Positions 1-10,528 of a stretch of 64,000 bases of DNA are shown here, in pieces. A program made the position numbers and the translations under genes. A model generated the notes under the pieces. It had not been told where the DNA came from and made no database searches. It was given only the letters and a program-made list of their open reading frames with translations. Origin of the DNA: Patellaria atrata CBS 101060 (taxonomy: Eukaryota; Ascomycota; Dothideomycetes; Patellariales; Patellariaceae); contig MU006089.1 of assembly GCA_010093705.1 (NCBI GenBank), positions 1,594,486-1,658,485 of the forward strand, in the 5' to 3' direction. Position 1 is the first letter of the stretch. Every line of letters starts with the position of its first letter.

Positions 1-253
1 GAGGAGTCTTATCAGGGTGGAGACAATCAGGAGTAGCACAATTGAGGAGCTCTTGAAGGCTGCGGATATAAAGTGGAACGCCGAGCTTCCTGTATTCCTG
101 GATCATATTGACGCACTATTGCATGGATATCTCAAACGAGCAAGGCGGATTGCTGAAGTGAGTCGTAATGCTCCAGTGAGGAAAGAGATATTTCTGCAGG
201 CTGGTGAGAAAATCCTTGCTACTAAATGGGTGGAGGTAGAGAAATGGTCATGA
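1..253 (+). CDS. 3' end of an unrecognised gene, cut by the window edge
   Basis: The reading frame starting at base 2 is open from the edge to a TGA ending at 253, giving about 83 residues. The visible part is hydrophilic and helix-like, with a Leu/Ile-rich middle (PVFLDHIDALLHGYL) and a charged end (ATKWVEVEKWS). There is no in-frame ATG in the visible part, so the start lies outside the window or in an upstream exon. I do not recognise the family. It could also be a chance open frame, since only 250 bases are visible. Confidence 0.35.
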   Translation, partial: RSLIRVETIRSSTIEELLKAADIKWNAELPVFLDHIDALLHGYLKRARRIAEVSRNAPVRKEIFLQAGEKILATKWVEVEKWS

Positions 254-733
254 GTGAGTTGTATTTGAAATTAGGACAAGAACATCTCACATGGAGAACT
301 GGACAGAAGGAAATATCAAGCTCAGGAAAACTCTTGTATAGTACATACCTAACATATCACCGGTTGTAACAACATGATTACTCAAGCTCGCTCATAGCCA
401 ACTTAAAATACAAACTTAATGGAATTAGGAAAATGTGTGACATATGACTGTATCTCGCACAAAGGAGAATATACCGCTTGATATACCATTATGGTATTAC
501 GGAATTGAGCTTTTGATATAATCGTTGTCGCTCATAACGATGAAGTGGTATCATACATACTTTGGATTCTCCTCTCAGCTACTTCTCACCTCAGGGGGTT
601 CAGATATAGCTTCCGTAAAGGGGCCGCATGCTAAGCCCGATATTACCCCCAAAGAAATGGCGGTATCTAGCGAAGTTTGGCCGACGCGTACAAAAGTTTA
701 CAAGTAAACCTCTGTAGTTAGAATTGTCCAAAG
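254..733. other. Intergenic, AT-rich, upstream of per1
   Basis: About 480 bp between the edge fragment and the Per1 start. A 60-codon open frame at 525-707 has no recognisable content and looks like chance. This is the presumed per1 promoter; I see no clear named motif. Confidence 0.5.
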
Positions 734-1919
734 ATGAGATTACGTTCGCCTTCAGCATGGCATACAATTGCTTTAGCTATTGGGTTTCTCTTTGTACAAG
801 CAGCACACGCTTCCCTAGGTGATCGTCTACCCGACTTCAAAGATTGTGTCAAGGTACGCCGGTCGAAGACTAGGGGAATCAGCTCATAACCCGCTCCCAT
901 CATGATATATACGTCTTGCTTACAATTGCATATAGGTATGCAAAGAGGTGAATTGCGATGTTGAGAAACCGACTTATATTCGTACGTCCACATTTCCCCT
1001 CTACCCCACCTGATCCTATCCTTATTCCTACCTTCCAGCCCTCCGACACCGTCTCCTCCTGTGGGATTGTCCCTCCGAATGCGATTACACGTGCCAACAC
1101 ATCGTCACTGACACCCGCCTTGCGCGGGACCCACCCTACCTCCAACCGGTGCTCCAATTCCACGGAAAATGGCCCTTCCACCGTTTCCTGGGCATGCAGG
1201 AGCCCTTTTCCGTCATATTCAGCCTGCTGAACTACCTCGCACACGACCACGGCATGGAGCGTCTTCGCAGTGAGGTCCCGGCCAGCTACCCGCTGCGCGT
1301 GTATTACCTGCTGTTCGGGTACATCGGGCGCGTCTCCTGGCTCTTCAGCATCCTGTTCCACACGCGCGACTTCGCCCTCACTGAAAAGCTGGACTACTTC
1401 GCCGCCGGCGCCAGCGTGCTCTACCAGCTCTACTACACCCCGATCCGCGTCTTCCGCCTTGACCGCCGCACCCCCGGGAAGCAGAACATCCTGCGCGCTT
1501 GGACCGGCCTTTGCGTCCTCCTCTACACCCTGCACGTGGGCTACCTCTCCCTGTGGTCCTGGGACTACACGTATAACATGGCGGCCAACGTGGCCGTGGG
1601 CGCCGTATCGAACGTCCTCTGGAGCTGGTTTAGCTGGCAGCACTACCAGAGGCTCAAGCGGCCGTGGGCCGCGTGGCCCGGCTTCATCGTCGCCTGGATC
1701 ATCATGGCGATGAGTCTGGAGCTGCTGGATTTCGCGCCCTGGCGCGGTTTCATCGACGCCCACAGTCTGTGGCATCTGGGCACCGTCTTGCCGACCGTGT
1801 TGTGGTATAAGTGAGTTCCCTGCGTAACCATTCCTTTGGGCGAGGGCTAAGTTAAGGGATACAGCTTTCTGATCAGAGACGCGAAGGAGGACCTGCAGGG
1901 TATGAGACTCAAGGCCTAG
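734..1919 (+). CDS. per1: Per1/PGAP3-like GPI-anchor lipid remodelling protein
   Basis: Spliced model 734..853, 936..981, 1039..1810, 1865..1919, giving 330 aa. Per1 is an ER membrane protein of the CREST superfamily needed to remove the sn-2 acyl chain from GPI anchors. The N-terminus (MRLRSPSAWHTIALAIGFLF...AHA) is a signal peptide. Next come a Cys-rich luminal part (DCVKVCKEVNCD), the family block LLLWDCPSECDYTCQHIV, then FHGKWPFHRFLGMQEPFS at the first membrane span, followed by several hydrophobic helices to the C-terminus. The last intron matters: without it the protein stops at LWYK, with it the frame continues as WYNFLIRDAKEDL, the expected family ending. Exon 3 is markedly GC-rich in third positions compared with neighbours, which creates a long antisense open frame that is not a gene. 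Confidence 0.93.
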
Positions 1920-2455
1920 CATGGAAGGATTTTTCCTCCCTCCCACACGTACCGTCACTTACACATCTGTACAGTGTCGCAGAAGAAACAGTTTTAGTCT
2001 GTTCTACCCCGCTGGGTTCTCCGTTTTTGCGTGTACGCCTTTGGCTCAGGGCGTTTTGGTGTGGGGTTACAGAATGCATATTTGACTTTTGTGGGGGAAA
2101 GATGGTTGCAGGATGTATAGAGGAATGCAATTTTTTGTGTGAATAGATAGTGGCGCCATTGAGCGTACAAGAACTCGTAGTTGATAGTACTTGGATCGTT
2201 GAGATCACGGTGCTCCCGTACATATTAGGGTCATCACAGGGACATTTGCAGGCATTCTAAGTTCGTTCACACGCAGATATGAAAAGAAGAGGACAATGTT
2301 CATTTGTTATTGTTTCTATATGTACACTACGCCATCCATCAATCAAACGTTGAAAGAGTCCCTTTACGGACAAAATATCCGAATACTGTACGCCAAACCC
2401 CGGCCATGGATATATGATGACGTGAAACCCAAAATGTTACCAATCTAAAAGCGAA
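1920..2455. other. Intergenic between convergent per1 and atg15
   Basis: About 540 bp holding the 3' ends of two converging genes. Short open frames here have no recognisable content. No repeat or RNA gene seen. Confidence 0.5.
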
Positions 2456-4600
2456 TCATAACTCGTAGTTCTCTCCTTCCCACTCTTTACACCGCCCGAA
2501 CCAACTTCTCCTAGCGCATGTTGGCTCCGTTGGTGTAGAAGTAGGCAATACTGCAGTAGTAGGTGAGGGATCGACGCAAATCAAGCCAAACCATTCTTTC
2601 GATCTACACGAATGCGATGTAGATGAAGGAATCTCGCTGGTAGGCGTCGGAGAAGCCGTTGGTTCTGGTGTCGTAGTGGGATCTTTACATCCAAACCAAC
2701 CCGGGTGCTCACACGAGGTCGAGGTGCTTGACTGTGAGCCTGTGGACGTGGGTTCTGATGTTGTAGTAATCGTAGGAGCAGGAGCTGCAGTATCCGATGA
2801 TACACTTGTGGTTATAGTGGTACTCTCATCCTTACAGCCAAACCATCCCGGCGTTTTGCAGGTGGAAGTTGAAGTACTTGTGCTCTCCGTTGTAGAACCA
2901 TCAGTCGTCGTCGATTCATCCAGACATCCCCACCAGCCAGGCGTTTTGCATGTTGCTGTTCTTGTCCGTGTACTATAAGTCGAACTGCTAGTCATTGTAG
3001 TTTCGGAACTGTTACTCTCGAAGTATTTCCAAAGGTAACAGTCCGTGCAATTGGATTGAACATTACATTTGGGGACGTCATCGTACTTTTCTATAACATC
3101 GTGGATAACGCTCCAAATACGATGTGTTCCTGCACCAACACGCCAACCAAGGTCTTCTACCGTGTCGTATACACAGGATGCACCATTGTGGCACACACTC
3201 TGCATCGCATATCCACCGATGGTGCATACAGAACTGGCATAGTTACAAGACCCCATGTAGATCGGATCAGCGGTATGGCCGAAGTGATTTCCTCCGGTCA
3301 TGTAACGGGCCTGGTGTGCTCCAATATGATATCCTGGAGGTGTAGGAAGTCCAAGACGTGAAGCGGGCATAGCAGCCGGGACGGCTTCAAAAGTAATAAC
3401 CGGCAGCCCGTAAGTTAACCCAAGAAGACTGCTCACCGCACCTCCCAAGGAATGGCCGGATAGCCAAATATCAGCGTCCGGATAGTATGCTGACACATTC
3501 CGGTATAATTCTTGTGCCGCATAATAATAACGGTTCTTCTCCCTTAAGGCTTTAACTAGGCACGTGGAATTGCAAGTATACGCTGAAGTTTGACAGTCGC
3601 AGACTTGCCTCCATAAGTACTGCCCACCTTGGCCACAACAGCAGCTGAAGAAAAGGTTATCATTCAGCTTGTCGTTGGTGGTCGTTCCTGAACCGTCAAA
3701 GACAGCTGGAGCTTATTGATTAGTTAGTATAAAAATACCCTGCGACCACAAAGTGAAGTCAAACATACAAGTGCCTTTTAACCCAATAACTATCGTTCTA
3801 TTAGTCGTATCAGCGAAGATATGACCCCTCAGTCCGTCATTTGACCATCCGAAATCTTCTGTATAATTGAATCCACTACCAACCTAAGGCCGGTGTTAGC
3901 AAGTGTGTATCAAGTATTACATCGAGGACCATACATCTTCCCATTCTCCTGTCCCATGTTCTTCTATATAAGCATTTGCTGCCATACGTGCAAAACTCAC
4001 GACCGTCTCTTTGTCCGTCACATTGGGTCCATCGATCTTGTCTATCGTCCAGTCGGACGCGGAGAGACTGACGGGTCTCCCATGCATTCGTCCGAACTCT
4101 AAGATACCGTCGATATAGTCATGACTTCGATCGGCAAGTCTTTCTATACTGACGGTGTGTGACTTAACGCGGAGGGGCGGGGCAAGCTCCTTCGTGGAAA
4201 AAGAGGTATCCCAATCATCTACTATGTAGTACGGTGTATCTCTCGGGATATCTAACCTTCGGTGTAGATGTGGGTATTTGTATGTCCCATGATGGAAGAT
4301 ATGTTGGAGTCTCTGATATGTATGTATTAGCCACATGGGATATTTCTTGAAGGCATCTCTACATACGAACTCAAGGATCTGGGAGCCTTCATCGGACGAC
4401 TTCTCGTGATCGCGTCCTGACCCCGGAAGAGGAATACCAGGCGGCAAGTAAGGTATATCTCGGAAGTCCTCCGGAATAAGAGCAAGAGGTGCTATAGCGG
4501 AGGCCGGGTGGAGAATATATGATGATAGCGCAACGGACAAGAGCACCGTGGCGGTTACTCTGCCTGCAGAGCGACAAATGCGGGGATGAATCGGAAGCAT
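2456..4600 (-). CDS. atg15: Atg15-like vacuolar lipase (class 3 lipase)
   Basis: Complement of 2456..3711, 3769..3883, 3935..4600, giving 678 aa. Atg15 is the membrane-anchored phospholipase that breaks down autophagic bodies inside the vacuole. The N-terminus carries a hydrophobic signal-anchor (residues about 14-33, [16 protein letters not shown]). The lipase core includes the KGT strand, [12 protein letters not shown] with a Cys cluster, and the nucleophile elbow GHSLGG followed by [15 protein letters not shown], which carries a conserved Asp and His region. After about residue 450 the protein becomes a Ser/Thr-rich tail holding five Cys-Trp motifs of the type [11 protein letters not shown], the last two degenerate. 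The two introns (51 and 57 nt) restore frame between a separate N-terminal frame and the lipase frame. It is divergent from the VPS9-domain gene. Confidence 0.94.
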
Positions 4601-5029
4601 ATCGCGACCTTTGTTATGAGAATCTCAGAATCATGGACAAGACGTGCGTAACACCATTCAAAGTGAGAAGGAAGAGGTTGAGAGATGGTTGAAAGTATGA
4701 TATGTTGAATGTTATGAATACATTAGGTTTAGCGATGATGACGATTGGGGTCACAAGCTAACCACAAGGCAACCAGAAGCATCGAGATCAGCCACTTTAC
4801 GAGTCGCCTTAAGAAGAAGCCTCAAAGAGCTCAAATCCCCTATGACACCCCAAACGGTTCGTGTCATCGGGGAACCTTAGGGTAATAGTTCCGTTATCGA
4901 TAAAGCTGTTCTTGGCTGTTTTGCGTACAGCTCCGTGTGTGAGATTATCACCGTTCATTCTACAGTAAAGAACGCCAGATTCTCAAATGAAACTCTGTTT
5001 GTGTATATGTTCATCTAATCTCCTTCGAA
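4601..5029. promoter_or_regulatory. Divergent promoter region, atg15 / VPS9-domain gene
   Basis: 429 bp between two divergent start codons, so it must hold both promoters. I see no motif I can name with confidence. Confidence 0.45.
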
Positions 5030-7371
5030 ATGCAAAGTAGTGCTTCTGCTGGAAGTGATGCTACCGCTAGGCCTCGTCCTCTGCAGGCCTCCCAGTCCTT
5101 TACCCGGCTTGAATCCGCGACTCAGAGCCCATCACAACGTAGTCGAGCGAGTACGCTTCAAGGGCCACCTCTCCCGGAGGTGAATTATCCTCAGGATATC
5201 TCAGCATCTCCAGTTCCCGAACATAATGACGAGAGTGGTGATATCTTTGCTTCAAAAGATGGCGATCCTGTCGACGGCGACGATCATGCGGATGATCCAC
5301 TGCCTAAGCTTGCTACAAACCTCGATGAGCTTCCTATTGAAATTAGAAGCTTGACAGAGAGGTAATTCAGCTAGCATAAAGCTTAAATTGCTCTGACAAA
5401 CTAAGATACAATAGGTTTCTCGACTCACTCTCTGCTAAAGCACATCCCACCCCCTTATCAATTGATGCTGTATCGGATCTCTTCCAGGACTTCTATGTAC
5501 GCGCCGAAACTCATATATCTACCCATATTGCCACTCTTTCCTCCCGTATAGGACGCACTCAATCCCCGTCTCCTTCAGTATCCTCAAAAATCTCGACTAC
5601 ATCTGGCAGATCGGCTAGTGGAAATGTCAGAAAGAGCAGCACACCGGCGGAGTCACCTGGAATAGAGCAGCAGATGCTGACTGCATCTGAAATCAGTGGT
5701 AGAAAGAAGGCACGTAAGCAGCTAGAACTTCAAAGAACCGCGCTAGAAGAGGCTGTCGAGCGTATCGTATGCCAAAAGGTGTACGAAAAGATATACAGAC
5801 ACAGGAGTACAGATGACGAGGAACGGGATGAGAAATTACGGTCACGTACAGCAGCATTATCTCTATTAGGGATCGGTCTACGTGAGCTACTCGTGAACAC
5901 GCAGGATGCTGGACCCGATGCTCGTTCAATGTCCATCGAGAAAGAGGAGGAAATCCGCGAGTGGCTTACAGATGCTTGGAACAATATCCAAAGAATGAAC
6001 GATGAAAAATATCCCCTTGGAAAGTTACAACATCTCACGGCCGCGCATAAGAGTATCGTTGATACTTTATCTCGGCTCTTCCCCGCGTCATCATCAGCAG
6101 ACGAGATACTTCCTACGGTCATATATACTTTAATCATATCTCCTCCAGAAGGACTCAGCGTCATCAGTAATCTTCACTTCATCCAACGATTCAGGGCAAG
6201 TAGTAAGATAGATGGTGAAGCAGCTTATTGCTTAGTGAATCTGGAGGCCGCTATCTCTTTCCTTGAAACAGTCGACCTAGCCTCATTACGAACAGATGAA
6301 GCTCCTCAGGGGCAAAAGTCAAATACCCGTCCAACAACTCCTCGATCAGAAAACAAAGCACCTCCGATGAATCTTGGCCTTGCTATTACCCCTGCTCCAG
6401 GGCTAACTCCATTATCGGTAGAGTCTAATGATCTCACCGTAGGTTCAAATGACAGGGCCCTCCCTTCCCCCCGTCAAACCCGTCGACTCAGTTCCCTTCT
6501 TCAAACTCAAGCAACCCGCCTCGAAAGTGCCACCGATTCCGTCCGCGATTCCATCCTCACCAGCGCCGACGAAGCAATCGACAGCATCAACAACACGCTA
6601 AACGAAAGCTTCAAGTTCTTCTTCGGTCGTCTGCGGGAGCAACAGACGAGTAACGATCCAAGCAAGCAAGAAGTCATCGTGCCGAAAACCCTAGAAGACG
6701 CTCGCAAACTCGTATCTCCCAGGACCACTGGCGAAGACGACAGTAATATGATGAGCGCCACGAGCTTGGTCATTGAGGACGTCACTACTGCTTCCGTAAA
6801 CGAAAAGTCTGTAAAACCTGAATCTCATGTCCTTGACCTCGTAGCTGGTCGTAGACCCCGTGATCGTAGCGTAGATAGCACTCAGAGCGCGACCAGCACG
6901 AAAGGGGTAGGGGCCAAACCTCCACCGACAAGCGCTCCATCTTCATCAACCGCACCGGCACCATCCGCCGGCAACGCAGCCGTTGAAAGCATGCGTAATC
7001 TCGGCAACACGCTCAACCCTCTCAAGGGCCTCTCAGGTATCAACATGATCCCGCGATTTGGCCGTGCTAATCCCGTAACCCCGGCACCCGCACAGGAGAA
7101 GGACAAAGAGAAAGAGAAAGAGAAGTCGGGGACTCGCTCGCGCTCGGGAACACTCACAGAAGCCAAAACCGGTCAGGTAAAGAACATACCGAAAGAAAAA
7201 GAGCATCCAGCTCTCGCGGCCATAGAACAGCTACGCAAGACCCCTCCCCCGGTGAGAAGGTTCCTGGAGATGAAAGATGCTAAGGATATCAAGCTAGGAG
7301 AAGTTGAAGAGCTGTTGAAGGAGTACCAGAGGCTGGCAGGCGCGATTAGGAGTGCGATAAATGCTGGTTGA
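5030..7371 (+). CDS. VPS9-domain guanine nucleotide exchange factor (Rab5/Vps21 type)
   Basis: Exons 5030..5361 and 5415..7371, giving 762 aa. VPS9 domains load GTP on Rab5/Vps21 GTPases in endosomal and vacuolar sorting. The first 110 residues are disordered and Ser/Pro-rich. A helical bundle with DLFQDFYVRAETHI and an ELQRTALEEAVERIVCQKVY segment comes next, then the VPS9 core near residues 210-400: LGIGLRELL, LTAAHKSIVDTLS, ADEILPTVIYTLI, and NLHFIQRF with the DGEAAYCLVNLEAAISFL helix. The remaining C-terminal half is low complexity (Pro/Ser/Thr and a KDKEKEKEKS stretch) with a short conserved-looking helix at the end. It could be the fungal Vps9 or its paralogue Muk1; no CUE ubiquitin-binding domain is obvious, which leans to Muk1-like. 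Confidence 0.85.
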
Positions 7372-8678
7372 TAGAATGGGGGTCAAGTGAAGTGGGATTT
7401 CTTTGTATTTCTCGGCGTTGGGATGGGGAATGGGCCTGTTGCATAGCGGGCGGGATATGGTATGGAGCCTCTGGTTATTAGATCGAGGGCGTGTATAGTG
7501 GTTCATGTACGTTATACTAAAGCTATTCTCTTTGAGACTTTGCACTCACATACTGGAGTCCAAGATTTCTCAAGTCGACATATCTGAGCTCTTGTTCCCT
7601 AAAAAAAAAAGCAAGGGCTTTTTTGGTATTTTGTTTATGGTTAGTAATCGAGTAATTGACACGGTTATTCAAGATCTCGAGAGAAAATCTGAAAGTATCA
7701 TGTGCGGTATGACTTTTTCAGATGAGAAGTAAAGCTCAGTTTCGCGTTCACGTATCCAAAGTCTTGGTACCATGGACTGATGAATTCAAAATTCTTTTGA
7801 ACGACACGAATTTTTTTCGTCTTTACTCAATATTGCGCAGGAAGGTATGTGCTATAGTTATATAAGATCTTCGCCAAAAATCTCGACGATCCATGTGCTT
7901 TTGAAGTTTAGTTTAGTTTCTCTTCATGAGAGATGAAACCTGATTACCTGAGCGTATATTCTTTAAAAACAGCGAGATTTCTTTTTTGGTCTTTTACTTA
8001 ATACTGCATAGAGAGATAAAAACTTTAATTATCTTAAGATCTTCGCAAAAAATGTTGGAGATGGGTGTGCGATATGGACTTTTGGGTTGTGAAGTGAAGT
8101 TTAGTTTTTTGAGACGAGACAAGTTAAACTGATAAAGAGGACGGGAGTCGGGTAAGTCGCGTTGACGCACGAACTATATCCGAAGTCTTCAGATATATCA
8201 TGATATGCACGTCTTCGACATTCTTTTTGCCGGCACGAATTTTTTTGGTCGTTTGTCAATACTTAGTATAGAGATAATTGTAATAGTAATCTAAGGTCTC
8301 CCGCAGAAAATCTCGAGGATCGATGTGCGATATAGACTTTTAGGTCATAAGTGAAATTTCTCTTGACGAGATGAGACGGTAGCAAACTGCACGAGAGCCA
8401 TCGGAAACCTTGGCATAAGTTCTTGAGGTAAGAAGAGTTCTTTTTTCGTCTTTGATGGGAGAATATTCTCGCATTGATCTGTGTTTGCTGCTGGAACTTA
8501 TGGTGAATCTAACAGTGTCACGATACAACTAAAGGAGAATCCCCACCATGCTGATAGATATAAACGAGTCTCGAATTCATAATCATACACTATCCTCCAT
8601 AAACACTACAAATATATACTAAACCCGAAATTTAGCATCCCGGTTACAAACAGACACCCCACAAACCCGTCCCTATCC
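7372..8678. other. AT-rich convergent intergenic region with decayed repeats
   Basis: 1.3 kb between the VPS9-domain gene and the 3' end of the NDUFAF7-type gene. Most of it is the tandem repeat listed separately; the flanks hold only 3' untranslated sequence. Open frames here are short and unrecognisable. Confidence 0.6.
7610..8460. repeat. Decayed tandem repeat, four or five copies, unit about 170-260 bp
   Basis: A core recurs in the same order and orientation: a T-run box near 7611, 7803, 7972, 8229 and 8433 (for example CACGAATTTTTTTCGTC and CACGAATTTTTTTGGTC), then a CAATA-type box, then a block ending in AAAATCTCGA...ATGTGC near 7674, 7866, 8039 and 8296. A TATCCGAAGTCTT-like box precedes some copies. 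Copies differ at many sites, several of them C/T or G/A, so the array is old. No open frame runs through it and I cannot match it to a known element. Confidence 0.7.
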
Positions 8679-10409
8679 CTACCCAACAACCTCCCCTCCA
8701 AAGCCCACCGGTCTCCTTCCCTCCCTCCCCTCCACATGAGGTACAATCGCCATAACCTTATATAACCTCCCCATACCCTGAGGCCCCCTATCCACCAACC
8801 TCCTCCACGCGCCCTCGATCCTCTCCTTCGCGCCATCACCATCCTTTCCAGCCGCAACACCTTTCACCAATATGTCCACCCTCTCCGCACCGCCCATAGC
8901 GCGCAGCCACGTCCCCTGCTCCACGGGCCCATGGACCTCGACCCCGGGACTTGCGCTGATCGCCGCGTCTGCTAACCCGACGAAATCGACGTCGGCGGAG
9001 ATGTCGACGAGGCCAGGTGATGTGAAAGGGGAGCAAGGCTTGTGTGCGCGGATTCCGCGAAGGGAGTGTGTGGGGATTGTGGAGGCGGGGCCGTAGTCGA
9101 TTATGAGGGCGGCGCCGGAGGGGTGAGGTTTCTGGAAAGGAGGTGGTTGCGGTGACGATACGGTTTTTCCGGAAGTAGGGCGTGATTTGGGAGGTGATTT
9201 TGGGGTAGGGTTGGCGCCACCGATAAGGGTTGCGATGGTTGAGATGGTGGAGAGGGAGGAGGGGGAGATTTCGATCACGGCGTTGGAGGTTGGGAGGAGA
9301 GCGGTGTAGCGAGGGGATAGGGAGGGAAGGTACAGGCTATGTGGAGTTGATGATTTGGGGAGGATGAGTTGGAATTCGGGGATTGATTCTTTAGAGGAGG
9401 TGCTGGAGAACCGATCGGGCGCCCGGGTGGGTGCTACGAGGAGTTCGCGCCATTGGTTTGTTTGAGGAAGCCGAGAAGAGCGCGTAGGAGATGTGCCAGT
9501 TGTGGAGGTAATTACAGAGGATTCAGTGGGAGAGGGAGTGACGGACTGGAAGACGTGGATGGGAAGGGCGTCGAAGAATTCGTGAGCGATGATGAAGGGC
9601 GATTTATCGACGGCTATAGAGAGATCAGACTGTGAGGTTACACGAGACGAGACACGCATACCTTGAGGAACGAATTTGATATCATCATACCAAATGATCT
9701 TGGTACATTCTGAATATTTGCACGTACTTTGGTACCCGTATTCGATGTCCTGGATTGGAGCGTCTCCACATAGCAGCTTTCTCTGCGCTTCTCGCAGCGA
9801 GGGACTAGCTTCCACCAAGTAGATCGCATCGATACTTGATGCTAATGGTTTGAAGTTCCGTATAGTCTATTGTAAACGTCAATGTCTCGTTCATCTAGGC
9901 ATTAGACGTCTTAATACCATACTCGTAGCATATCATCCATCAACGTCCCTCTCCCCGGCCCAACCTCAACAAGTTGTACTCCCGAGCTCATTTTGCCCTG
10001 CGACATCCATTCTGCAAGCACCCAGATACCAATAAGTTCGCCAAAGACCTGGGATATCTCGGGGGAGGTGACAAAATCGCCTTTCTGTCCGAACTGGTCT
10101 CGTCCCTCGGTGTGGGCCGTGTAGTAACCGCTATCGGGAGAGGTCAGACATTGGCGCATATACGCCGCTACTGATATGGGGCCTGTAGTCTGAGTTGTTG
10201 TTAGGTTTTCTCTAGGACTAGATATTGTATTGAAACCATACCGTAATAGCCTCAGCGAGACTTTTGGCTAGTGGTGTTGACCATTGCCGTGCGGTCGCCG
10301 AACTGGACGACCATCTCCCGCAAGCAAAGGTTCGTGGTGCATTGCAAGGACATTTATTTGAAATCCGTCTGCATACTTCAACCGGAAGTCGAAAGCTCGG
10401 TCGCATCAC
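8679..10409 (-). CDS. NDUFAF7/MidA-family protein arginine methyltransferase, mitochondrial
   Basis: Complement of 8679..9866, 9923..10189, 10242..10409, giving 540 aa. NDUFAF7 dimethylates an arginine of a complex I subunit during assembly in the mitochondrial matrix. The first exon encodes an Arg/Ser-rich, acid-free leader typical of a mitochondrial targeting sequence. The core shows SPDSGYYT, GDFVTSPEISQVFGELIG and the SAM-binding loop LVEVGPGRGTLMDD. Next come IYLVEASPSLREAQ, AHEFFDALPIHVFQ and the C-terminal YKVMAIVPHV...PVGFGGEVV. The protein is longer than usual because of low-complexity Pro/Ser inserts in the second half. A GT..AG pair around 9630-9661 could suggest a 32-nt intron, but removing it breaks the frame, so that stretch is kept as coding. 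Its start faces the CDK gene only 119 bp away. Confidence 0.88.
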
Positions 10410-10528
10410 GTTGAGTTGTTGCGATTGCAGTTTCTATCAAGCAGGTTGAGGTCACAAAATTAATTTGGAGCTCGAGCTTCGGACATGATATCGTCGTCAA
10501 GGCGCACTACACGACAATCCACCTCAAC
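10410..10528. promoter_or_regulatory. Short divergent promoter, NDUFAF7-like / CDK11-like
   Basis: 119 bp separate two divergent start codons, so the two genes share a very compact promoter region. No named element recognised. Confidence 0.4.

Noticed and set aside
900-1958. 352-codon open frame on the minus strand opposite per1
   Set aside because: It is a shadow caused by the GC-rich third positions of per1; its protein is low-complexity and matches no family, while the plus strand encodes clear Per1 motifs.
6882-7166. Minus-strand open frames inside the VPS9-domain gene
   Set aside because: Shadows of the low-complexity coding strand with Ser/Pro/Lys repeats.
9630-9661. GT..AG pair suggesting a fourth intron in the NDUFAF7-like gene
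   Set aside because: The 32-nt removal would put a stop straight after the junction; reading through keeps a family-consistent frame.
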